Source: Trichopria drosophilae
Taxonomy: Eukaryota > Arthropoda > Insecta > Hymenoptera > Diapriidae
DNA length: 64,000 bases
Assembly: GCA_030407085.1 (NCBI GenBank)
Contig: CM059587.1
Location: 45,730,501-45,794,500 of the forward strand
Direction of reading: 5' to 3'
The notes beneath the pieces are model-generated. The model was not told the origin of the DNA. It was given only the letters and a program-made list of their open reading frames with translations, and searched no databases. This document shows positions 39,210 to 48,703 of the stretch, in pieces. Each line of letters starts with the position of its first letter. The stretch's first letter is position 1. A program made the translations under genes and the position numbers.

Positions 39210-40234
39210 CCCTGGTAGAAATTGTAAGCATTTTTATTGGATTAAAACTAATTATTAGGCAAATATGTTGCTTAAAAAATGGATACAATAAAAATGTCTA
39301 AAAAATGGCCAAGAATTGGACGACTCTAAGCAAAACATATATTAAATAAGAAAATCTTACATAATTGTCTAATTCTTAGATATAACAAATGTGTATTAAT
39401 TAGGGAACATTTTTGTCCATTAAATGTCCATTAAAACTATTCTAAACTTGGCTTGAAATTTTATGCAATTTTTTTATCTAATTATTGCACAAGAAAAATG
39501 TTTTAAATTTATTTAACCAAAAAAAAATGTAATAAACGAACAACATTTGTAATTGTATATTTCTCGTTTTTAAAGATTTTTAATTAGTTTTTTTTGCAAT
39601 TTAATTATGAATCTCTCAAAGTATTATGTGAAAAAACATAGACAATTTAAAAAATATAAGCAAAGCCTGCTTTTGATGTTTACTGTGGCCAATGAAGTGA
39701 AATGTGAAAATTCAGTGGAAGACGATCACAGAAGCGAACAAGATTCTTGCTTCAGAGGGCTACGATACCAGCAAACACACTCGTCGCATAATGTAATATA
39801 ATATGTTAACTGTAATTTTTAGTAAAGTGACTATAAGAATACAGTAACTATCATGTAAATGCACATGAGCATAAATGTGAAAATTTGATGTATGTATTTG
39901 TAGGAACATGATGCCTACTTTTGTACTTGAAAATTACAAAATGTTTAGTTTATATTTGAATATACGCTACCGCGTTATTCGCATTACTATATACTGTCCT
40001 GAAAATTGCATTTTTCTTACTTTCTAACCTTAAAGTCGTAAAATATAATGTTATCTTTCTTACACATTCCAATATGAAATAGACAAATATTTTCTAATAA
40101 AAATGTCTAATAACTGTCCAATAAAATCTTACATTTTTGTCTATAAATTGTCTAGTTTTATTGCCCATTATTTGTACATTTAACAAGAATATTAGACAAT
40201 AAATGTCTAATAAATGGCTAAATTTCTACCAGGG
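39210..40234. mobile_element. CCCTGGTAGAAATT-terminal element (1.0 kb)
   Basis: Left terminus CCCTGGTAGAAATTGTAAGC; right terminus in reverse complement CCCTGGTAGAAATTTAGCCA. Both arms carry repeated short blocks such as ATGTCTAATAA and GTCCAATAAAA and their complements. A 64-codon open frame at 39607-39801 has no known domain. No clear target duplication. Single ends of the same type (CTACCAGGG) occur near 2577 and 55290. Confidence 0.7.
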
Positions 40235-41189
40235 TGTCGACAATTCACCGAGAATTTTCTCCAATATCGAAAAATCATTTATTGTAGAAAATTCTCGACC
40301 AACTCTCTGTAATTGTTTTTGATTCTTTTTAGAAGATAGTAAACAATGGTTAGAATTGCCTTTATGAAGCCTGAATGAAAAAAAAATGAGTCAGAACTTT
40401 TTAATTTACATTTTTTGGCTTTGATTACTACTTAATGGTGTCCCCTTAAGATAGTCTAATCTACTCTAAAAGATTTTAATTAATAAATATAAATTATTCC
40501 AACTTTTTCAGGTATTCTGCCAGATTTAGACCTTGAAAAACACTGTGGTACTAGAAAATTACTACAATTTAAGTGTTAGCAATAATATTTCCTTCATATG
40601 TGACAAGATGTACCATAATGCAATAATACATCATTAGAAAAATTAATATATAAAATGTACAACCTTTTATTAATGAAAAATCAATAAAAAATGCAAAAGC
40701 CAATGAAATTGAATGAATTTCAATAATATAATAAGCACATACTGAAATCCATGATTTCAAAACAATAGAAAATCATTGGTTACAGCTCTGTTGAATAGAT
40801 TTCTATTGATATTTAGTGATTAAGAAAACCAATTCAAATCTATTCAGATTTTCGTTTACTGAGTCATCATCAAAACTTTTTACAAATTTTCATGAAAATC
40901 CAACAAAAATCTTGAAAAAGTGCTGAAAATAATTTTTTTTTCAGCATTTTTTTGCTCTTTGTTTATTTAAAACAATTTTACAATATATAAAATTTATATA
41001 TTAGTAATATTATATTGTAAGCAAATTTCTTCGTTACTACAAGAACCATCCTCTGTGTACATGTATAAATATTTCGAAATTTAAATATATTAATAAAATT
41101 AGCATAAATATTATCATATTTGCGAGCAGTCCTGAACTGACACCGGAGTCATTGCATAATGTGTTGGGAGTATTCGAATAGGGCGGTAA
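40235..41189. other. AT-rich non-coding stretch
   Basis: There is no gene or clear repeat. A minus-strand frame at 41037-41285 ends in a hydrophobic run. It overlaps the edge of the gypsy remnant in a different frame and is probably not a real membrane protein. Confidence 0.4.
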
Positions 41190-42402
41190 GCGAGGTGCAA
41201 GAGTTGATGAGATTTCCTCTGAGATTTTGAGGAAAACGATATTGACTCTTAAAAATAGCCACATCGCCAGTAGTGCAGATTTCATGTTCCAACAAATGAG
41301 TTGCCTCTAGAGGTTTCATTTATCAGAAACTCAACTTCCATTCGTTCTTCGACGTTTAAATGATCCAATGGCAATAATATTTTAAGTTCTTCGACACGAG
41401 ACTTAGTCAACAGTGTCATAATACTTGGCGAAGTAGTTTTCCTTAGTAGCCGTTTGTTGTCAATCAGTGTTATAAATGTTTACGAGCTCTTGGAGTTCAA
41501 TATCAGAAGGCAAAATCGAAAAGGGGTTGCTAGTAGTTTTGACTAAAGTCACATATACGTTTTGTCGTTCCTAATTCGACCAACGCATTTCCTGCGAATA
41601 TAGCTATAGGGAACCCTAACGGGGGCAAATAACCAAATCTTACATTTTTACATCCTACATTCACTGAAATTACTTGACGAATGCGCGATGGAATCACAAA
41701 TAGAAATTCAGGTTGAGTAAACGAATATTCGAAATCGTTTGATTCCAAACATTTATTTTCACAATTTCATTTAGCCTTATTTTTCGCTAAAAAGGAAGCA
41801 CCCACTATACCGTCTTGAACGATGGAGAAACTGGCACCACATAGAACTCGGTAGCGAAACCAAAAAAATTGATATTAACCTTGCCAATTGTAGGTACAAA
41901 TTGAGGTGAAATTCCTAATAGTCGCACTATTGTAGAATAAGGACACGTGGACCCGACCTTTTGCGAACCTGGCGATACTATCAGAACAATCACGTTCGGG
42001 GATTCTGCTGCAACGAACCGAGTGGAAGGCAAATGACACAAAGTTTCAAGAGATTCTTTTTTATCGTCGATGACAATGATATGTCTGCAAGGGGCGTCCA
42101 AGTTAAAAGATTATCCTTTCAAGGGGCCAGGTTCAAAGGATCAAGTTCGAAAACGATAAATCGGAACGGTGCTAATATTTTGCAGTGCCATTTCGGGAAT
42201 AATCATTCACGTGATTCGATTCACGTTGATCGATCACGTGAAAACAGCGCAGGTATCGGGACCGTCTCAACTCGTGTCCCTCTTTGTTACAACTTTAACA
42301 AATAGGCAACACTTGTGCTACCTTAATTGCGTCTTAATGTTTACCTTCATCGCGCTTGTTGTAGTCTGTCGAACCGTGGAAAGAATTATCGCAGTATTGG
42401 CA
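41190..42402 (-). pseudogene. Decayed Ty3/gypsy (errantivirus-like) gag-pol remnant
   Basis: Read right to left, three landmarks occur in the usual order. Near 42402-42250 there are two retroviral-type zinc knuckles, CQYCDNSFH and a second C-x2-C-x4-H, each lacking its last cysteine. At about 42000-41740 is an aspartic-protease-like region ending DGIVGASFLAKNKAK; the catalytic triad position reads SPG rather than DTG. At about 41480-41190 comes a LLPLDHLN segment and then QYRFPQNL, as at the N-terminus of gypsy reverse transcriptase. The remnant is cut off before the RT catalytic motifs. At least five in-frame stops, mostly TGA, and frameshifts near 41810, 41535, 41410 and 41285 make it non-functional. 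No LTRs or env are visible. It would have been a gag-pol polyprotein of an endogenous retroelement; family assignment rests on motif order, not alignment. Confidence 0.75.
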
Positions 42403-42579
42403 TTTTTTTATTTACGGCCCTGGAAAGGTGACCATTAAGGTAGCAGGACGAGGGCCTAATGGGGCTGGAAATCACAAAACCTGCGATGAGGAGGAAATGG
42501 AGCAGTTTTTTCAGGTGGCTAGCCGCATTCTACAATTCATCAAAATTAACTTGCTTCACTGTAGCTGCCTCTGGCGTTC

Positions 42580-42940
42580 TAAAGAGACATATGGAAGTGA
42601 TGCACACAGCCTTAGCATGTATATATCGAAGAGAAGAGGTGATTGATATTGCTCTACGCTCGAAAGATATAAGAAGTAGGGTATCATCTAATGCAGAGTC
42701 TCCAAGGAAGTATTTCTATCAGATCTCGAACAGATATGGTTCGAAGTGGATACGAAGCCGGATAAACAGGCGAAATGGATTAGAAATCGAAAGAGTACGT
42801 ATTGGTCGGGCTTCGCTAAACAAATGTAAAGGGAACTTAGAAATTTTCCGAAGCACTTCCGTGATACCATGGCACTAGAAGAAGGTGCGGAGAAGCTCAG
42901 AGAGGCCCTAACCAGAGCCTATCATAATAATTGCAGACCC
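42580..42940 (+). pseudogene. I/LOA/R1-like LINE ORF2, 5' part (outer LINE)
   Basis: It contains YRREEVIDIALRSKDI and, after a frameshift, VSKEVFLSDLEQIWFEVD. These match the C-terminal end of an apurinic-type LINE endonuclease; the catalytic SDH appears as SDL. It then runs into LREALTRAYHNNCRP, the linker before the reverse transcriptase. At 42941-42946 it is interrupted by another LINE and resumes at 48702 with NEWWSNKLGSLK, the tryptophan-rich linker expected next. The upstream part of the endonuclease is missing or unrecognisable. A TAA interrupts at about 42827. Confidence 0.72.
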
Positions 42941-42968
42941 ATTATGGTGCACGTGTGCACGGTCGCCG

Positions 42969-44117
42969 ATGGATATGGGCAAAAATGAAAGCTTCTCGTT
43001 ATCGGCAGAAGCTGTTCGTCAGATGCGTGCTAAGCTTTTGAAACATGATCGATTTTTCCTGAATTTTATTTCTACGTCTAAAGACACGGTTGCATCCAAA
43101 ACGGCAATTCAAGATTGCTTTCTCGCCTATCAAACTGCTTTTAATTCCATCACCAGCGCGTACATGGAGACTCTCCAGTATATATCCACTATGGAAAATT
43201 GCAATACGTCAATAATTCAAAAATGTAAAGACATCACAACAAATTGCACTATTGCTGCACAGGAGGTAGCAGAAAAAGTTGCGTATAAAGTTTCACCCGT
43301 CACTTTTGCCGACAAATTAAAATCGACGCCTGTTGTGAAAGTTTCTCGTGGACCAACGGTTCCTGTATGTTCTAGCACATCATTTATTGTGGCTCCCTGT
43401 CCGAATGCTGCTGCAAAATTTGCAAACTCGAATAGCACAAAAGAGACATTATTTAAGGCATTAAATCCAGCTACGGTAAATTTAAAAGTTGACCGATTGA
43501 CCAAAACAGGCGGAAACGAGGTAAGGATCGAGGCAAGTTCGGTAGATTTAGAAAAACTTCGCTCTCTTGACTCGTTAACTGCTGCAGGACTCTACATTAA
43601 AGATGACACGAAATTTAATCCGCGCTTATTGATCTCTGGGATACCAAAGGACATGACAAAGGAAACCATCCGTGAAGACTTCATCAACAAAAATTTAGGA
43701 GGTATTGATGTGCCAGATGTTAAGGTTGTTTATGTCTTTCCACCTTATCAAAATTCCCCTGTCACTAGGTGTGTTTTAGAAGTGCCTCCCGAGATACGTT
43801 CCAAACTTCTTGGTCAAAATAAAATCTACCTTGGTTTTGCTTCGTGTTCGTTTAAAGATCATGTTAAAATTAAGCACTGCTATCGATGTTTGGCTTTCGG
43901 ACATATTGCTAGAGATTGTAATGATGTGGCTCATTGTGGTCACTGTGCCGGTGATCACGAGATGAAAAATTGTCCCGACAGGAACAGAAATCCGTGCTGC
44001 TATAATTGTAAATTACATAAGTCTCAAGATAGTGCTCACGCAGCATTGGACGGTTCAAAATGCTCAATTTTAAAAAAGAGGTTAACGGATAAAGTTCATC
44101 TAACTAATTATGGATAA
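42969..44117 (+). CDS. LINE ORF1: zinc-knuckle RNA-binding protein
   Basis: An intact 382-residue frame. Residues 1-110 are probably helical; 218-300 form an RRM-like region with RLLISGIPKDMTKETI, typical of Jockey-superfamily ORF1. Three cysteine clusters follow: C304-x2-C307-x4-H312-x4-C317, C323-x2-C326-x3-H330-x4-C335, and a looser one at 344-365. In such LINEs ORF1 binds element RNA and forms the ribonucleoprotein used for retrotransposition. The ATG lies only 22 bp from the inferred 5' end. It stops at TAA, with a second TAA directly after, exactly where the 44121 element was inserted; ORF2 would otherwise follow almost at once. It is the only complete ORF of this LINE. Confidence 0.88.
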   Translation: MDMGKNESFSLSAEAVRQMRAKLLKHDRFFLNFISTSKDTVASKTAIQDCFLAYQTAFNSITSAYMETLQYISTMENCNTSIIQKCKDITTNCTIAAQEVAEKVAYKVSPVTFADKLKSTPVVKVSRGPTVPVCSSTSFIVAPCPNAAAKFANSNSTKETLFKALNPATVNLKVDRLTKTGGNEVRIEASSVDLEKLRSLDSLTAAGLYIKDDTKFNPRLLISGIPKDMTKETIREDFINKNLGGIDVPDVKVVYVFPPYQNSPVTRCVLEVPPEIRSKLLGQNKIYLGFASCSFKDHVKIKHCYRCLAFGHIARDCNDVAHCGHCAGDHEMKNCPDRNRNPCCYNCKLHKSQDSAHAALDGSKCSILKKRLTDKVHLTNYG

Positions 44118-44120
44118 TAA

Positions 44121-45629
44121 CCCATGTGCGAAATGCCGATGCTGACCATACGTCCCAGTATTGGCCCAGCGTCGGCAACTTCACTGTGCCAGAATCGAGC
44201 CAGCATTGGTAGCCGATACTGGCTATCACAAATTGCCAAACTTCGGCTGAAAACTGGCCAACGCATCGGGCCAAGCCTGGCAAATTGATCTCATAGGTAT
44301 TTCTCCCGATCGTCGTCCCAGCGTCGGCCCAATATTGGGCCCGAGTATCGGACCAAGTCTGGCAAAGTGATAGTGCCAAATCTCGGCCCAGCGATGGAAA
44401 CATTCGGGACCGAACATCGGTCCAAGCCTAGCAAATTTATTTCAAACAGAATATTGCCGATCGAATATCGACCGTATCGAAAACGATGCAAGATAGAGCA
44501 AAAATGTACTAAACCTTTTTGGTAGAGGAGGAAATTTCCTACAAAAAAGTCCCAGAGAGCTCTAGTCTAAAAAGTATAACTTAGGCGGGAGCAAGCCTCG
44601 AAGAAAGCATCGTAGTTTTTCACAGTCTGAGATTGTGACTTTCTTAGATTAATATCTCGGGGCACAAGGTGCAGAAGCAGCCCCGAAATCTTAGTAGTGG
44701 CAAAGGATTCCCTATACTTGCACAATTCTCTCCGTGTACGAGCCCTCCGATCTCTGGAGACTCGGCCCATTCAGGGAAACCCAGCAGTTAAGTTCCGGCC
44801 GTAGCCACTAGGAACGCGTCGCCGAACCGCATATGAAGTAGCGCCCGCGTTCCTTGAAGTGTGGGCACCGACGCGGCAACTCCGGCCGGAGGGCGATCTC
44901 ACCACTTTTACCTTTTTTGGTGTCGGGGGGACTTTCCCTCCGACTAAGAACTAACTCGTCGTGATAAACGACGAATTAGAAATTAATATTTTTATTTACA
45001 GGAATACGATGGAACAAGTACGACGTTTTACGAACTTACTAATCCAACTCGTTGGAGTTCCAAATTTGGCCCCGCCCAGGGGCTTACAACATCAAAAGAC
45101 TCGTCAGTATGGAGGGATATATGCATATACCCATCGATTTCTTCCAATAACAATAAATTCGTTTCAACGTTTGTTTGTTTTTATCGTGTTGCTGCTGCGA
45201 CGTTGCAAATACAATAATGCCTGTAAAATTTAGCAGCAATAGGCTCTGTGCCATCGCCGACGATCAACGCCGCGCCAATACTGGCTTTGATGCCGGGCCA
45301 GTGCTGGCTGTCGATGCTGTGACAGTGTTGGCAGCCACTAATGGTCCAATACCGGTTGCCGAGTCTAGGCCGTAGTGTCGTAACAGACACTAGGCCATTG
45401 CCGACAGTCAATGCCGCGCCAATACTGGCTGCCGATGCCGGGCCAGTGCTGTCTGTCGATGCCGTGACAGTGCTGGCAGCCATTACTGAACCAAGAACGG
45501 TTGCCGAGTCTAGGCCGTAGTGTCGCGCCAAGACTCAGGCCAGTGTTGGCCCAATGTCGCAGCCGAGCCTCGGCACCGCCGTTGCCAGGACTGGACCAAG
45601 GCTGGGCCGTTACGAATTTCGCACATGGG
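44121..45629. mobile_element. 1.5 kb TIR element inside the LINE
   Basis: Left terminus CCCATGTGCGAAATGCCGAT and right terminus in reverse complement CCCATGTGCGAAATTCGTAA give at least 14 identical terminal bases. Removing it rejoins the end of LINE ORF1 to the start of ORF2, so it is an insertion. Both ends are GC-rich and full of short GGCCCAGC/TTGGC-type repeats; the right end holds a 144 bp duplication. The middle (44570-44960) is GC-rich with no recognised gene. Several minus-strand frames are open but only reflect the repeats. Target duplication is at most 2-3 bp (AA) and not certain. Confidence 0.78.
45256..45543. repeat. Tandem duplication, 144 bp unit
   Basis: Two adjacent copies begin GCCGAC at 45256 and 45400. 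They share blocks such as GCCGCGCCAATACTGGCT, ATGCCGGGCCAGTGCTG and GTTGCCGAGTCTAGGCCGTA. The 144 bp period is divisible by three, so open frames persist through it on the minus strand, but no known protein is encoded. Confidence 0.85.
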
Positions 45630-48438
45630 AACATCAATTTATCCAACCTTAGGATCTGCCATGTAAACTGTCAATCACTTATTCCTCATTTGGATAAATT
45701 TCGACCATACTTTACTACTAATCTGTTCCACATCATCTGCCTGTCAGAAACATGGCTAAACCTACAATTTCTGAGGAACTTATAGCATTGCAGGGATACT
45801 ATATTCACCGTCGAGACAGGATTGGGAAGACAGGTGGTGGAGTTGCGATTTACATATCCACCATGCTCAAAAGTAAAATAATTGCCTCGTCGTCTGAAAA
45901 CTATTGTTATAAACCTGAATTTTTAACTATTAAAGTGACAATATCAAATGTAAAATTACCACTTGCAACAGTTTACAGACCACCAAAGACTGGCTTGTTA
46001 CGAGAGTTCGCAGATATATTTCTTAGTTTGTCAGCTGATTTTGATAACCTCGTTATTTTTGGGGATTTTAATGCCAACTTATGCGTTCAGTCTTATGAAA
46101 GCACACACTTATTGGAATTTATCGATTCTTCAAATCTTTATCTCGTCCCATACCATCCAACCCATCATCTTCAGAATTCTGTTACTTGGCTTGATATTTG
46201 CATTGCGAATACAGAAGATAAAATCACTGGTTATGGACAGGCCGACGTCTCATTTTTATCAGCACATGATCTTATTTACATCGAATATAACATTAAAGTG
46301 GTGTCAGATCCTTTCATTCCTATTCTTTATAGGAATTATCGGAATCTCAATGATAATGTTTTCTTAAGCGAACTTAGAGAACAAAATTAGTCTGACATTG
46401 CATTATCAAACGATATGGACTCAAAAATAGAAACGTTCAATCATCATTTAATTTCTGTCCTTAATAGGCATGCTCCATTCAAATTTGGTAACAGGAATAA
46501 AGTCTCAAATCCTTGGTTTACTATAAATATCAAAGCTCTAATCTCTGCTAGAAATAAAGCCTGGAGAACGTGGAGGCGCTAAAAAACAACATCAACTAGA
46601 CTTGCGTTTATTAATCTTCGAAACACAGTAACGTTAGAGGTTGATAAAGCAAATAGAGAACATTACCGTTCGATTTTTACTAGCTCTCGCTCGAGTAAAG
46701 AAACATGGCCGCATTTAAAGAGTTTAGGGCTCATTAAGGATAATAGGGCTGGTTCACCGCTGGTTGTGCCCTTGCAGGATCTTAATTTACACTTTGCAGC
46801 TGTATGTACAGTAAGTCCTCTTCCGCCCGTGAATTTTGGCCATCCTCGTTACTCTGATGACAAATTCTACTTCAAGAATCCGACTTTAAATGATCTTCAA
46901 GAGGCATTTTCTACATCCACATCAAACTCAACTGGCATTGATGGCATTCCAACAAGAATCCTCAAGAAGGTTCTACCGTATCTAAGTAATGTTATCTTGC
47001 ATTTATTCGCTTATTCATTTATAAACGAAGTTTTCCCAAGTTTATGGAAATCAGCAATTATAAGCCCTATACCGAAAATTGAAAATCCAATATCATGTCT
47101 GGATTATCGACCTATTTCGCTACTTTGTGCATTGTCGAAAATTTTTGAGAAAATAGTTGCAAAACAAATTATTGACTATTTGATAGCAACAAATAAAATG
47201 GATCCGTTTTAATCGGCCTATAAAAAAAGTCACAGCACGCAAACAGCACTCCTCAAGATACTCGATGAAGCTAAAAATGCTGCCGACAACCGCATGATAA
47301 CCATCATGGTTTTTTCCACTTCTCTAAGGCTTTCGATAAAGTTATACATGCTAAACTCATTTCAATTCTCAAAGATCTTGGTTTCTCTTATTCCGCCTTA
47401 AGATGGATATATTCTTACCTTTGTGCTCGAAATCACGCCGTTAAAAACCCAGAAGGTCACCTTTCTGCGTGGGCGGAAATCAACATTGGTGTACCTCAAG
47501 GGTCGGCACTTGGACCTCTTCTTTTTTCTCTGTATATTACAGGACTTAGTAAAGTCCTAAAATTCTGTAAATATCATATCTTTGCAGATGATATTCAAAT
47601 TTATATGTCTTGCAAACCGTCACAATTAAATTGTACCATAAAGTACATTAACGAAGATGTTCAGAGAATTGTTGAATGGGCAGAAGATCTTGGCCTTACA
47701 TTGAACGGTTCGAAAACAAACGCCATCATCGTTGGCACATCCAGGCTTGTTAACTCCGTTGATTATAACCGCACACCTAAAATCTTCGTAAGGGAAACTG
47801 ACATCGAATTCACGAATGAGGTTAAATATCTAGGTGTTTCTATAACAAACAACCTCTCTTGGTCATCCGAGGCTAGGCGACGCAGTAAAAAAATCTTCGC
47901 CACCTTACACAAATTAAAGGTCGTCAAGCGTCTACTTCCTTCTACGATACGTCAGCATTTGATTGCGTGACTCATTTTTCCTATCATCGATTACTGCTGC
48001 GTAACTATGTTAGATATTACAAATGAGTCTGATTTCTTAATTCAAAGAGCTCTTAACACCTGTGTAAGATTCATATGTAATTCAAGTCGTTTTGAACATA
48101 TCACTCCATACTACGGAAAACTTAAATGGCTTAAAGTCCATACCCGTAGGTTGTTTTTCGAAGGCTGTCTATTACACCGTATAATCTGGACACAACGACC
48201 AAGTTACCTGGTAAATGGTTTAACCTTCAGGACATCCATATCTGCAGTTACCACAAGATCTGATTTCTTAAAACTCAGTGTTCCGGCGTGCAAAACTGAG
48301 GTTTACAATAAATCGTTCCTGAGCCATGGACCTCTATTTTGGAACAAGTTACCTCTTGACATTCGAAACTCATCTTCTACATGGAAATTTAAAGAACTGC
48401 TCTTCAAACATCTGCAGCGATCAGTGGAAAATAACTAA
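45630..48438 (+). pseudogene. LINE ORF2: endonuclease and reverse transcriptase, broken
   Basis: It begins at the endonuclease N-terminus, LRICHVNCQSLIPHLDKF, then SETWL. After a 1-nt frameshift near 45755 it continues with RTGGGVAIYI-like (KTGGGVAIYIS), VYRPPKTG and GDFNANL. The RT region has GIDGIPTRILKK, YRPISLLCALSKIFEKI, GVPQGSALGPLLFS and the catalytic FADDIQIY at about 47580, then LTLNGSKTNAIIVGT. It ends with the usual C-terminal region (LDIRNSSSTWKFKELL). Disabling changes: TAG at 46388, TAA at 46580, TAA at 47210, a frameshift near 47310 just before FSKAFDKV, and TGA at 47968. Function when intact: nicking target DNA and target-primed reverse transcription. Confidence 0.88.
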
Positions 48439-48672
48439 GCGCAAACCTACTTACGTTGTTGTTTATTTTTATTATTTATTTTTATTATTTATTTTAATTG
48501 TGTTGGATGCTCCATTTTATTTTATCTGACAAGGCTGGTCTACTATTTTATTTATACTGTTATTGTTTTAACGTTTTAAGAAACATACAATAAATACCTG
48601 TACAGTAATGTAGCTACCGCGCTTAAAGGGTTTTAAACCCAAAACCCAAAAGTTTTAAACCCGTAAAATAAA

Positions 48673-48701
<29 letters not shown>
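48439..48701 (+). other. LINE 3'UTR with (ATCT)n tail
   Basis: Non-coding 3' end of the LINE. It contains AATAAATACC near 48590, a GGGTTTTAAACCCAAAACCC inverted motif at about 48628, and ends in about seven ATCT repeats (48674-48701). A microsatellite tail rather than poly-A is a known feature of several LINE clades. Confidence 0.8.

Positions 48702-48703
<2 letters not shown>

Larger units (their letters stand above)
42947..48701 (+). mobile_element. Nearly full-length Jockey/CR1-like LINE
   Basis: A two-ORF non-LTR retrotransposon: ORF1 with zinc knuckles (42969-44117), ORF2 with endonuclease and reverse transcriptase (45630-48438, broken), a 3'UTR, and an (ATCT)n tail ending at 48701 instead of poly-A. 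It lies inside the outer LINE, with a probable short target duplication (ATTATG at 42941-42946, ATTGTG at 48702-48707). It is itself interrupted between its ORFs by the element at 44121-45629. Clade is uncertain: ORF1 type and FADD region fit the Jockey superfamily or CR1-like LINEs. Confidence 0.85.

Noticed and set aside
41037..41285. Minus-strand frame with a C-terminal hydrophobic run, first suspected to be an envelope-type glycoprotein
   Set aside because: A different minus frame in the same place contains QYRFPQNL, expected at the start of gypsy reverse transcriptase. The hydrophobic run is AT-rich translation in the wrong frame.
44740..44860. Possible 5S rRNA-like fragment (CAGCAGTTAAGTTCCGGCC)
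   Set aside because: Only a short superficial similarity; the ordered internal control regions of 5S genes are not present.
44104..45646. Several minus-strand frames of 60-116 codons
   Set aside because: They lie in GC-rich short repeats and a 144 bp duplication inside a TIR element. They show repeat-derived Trp/Gly/Ala patterns and no domain.
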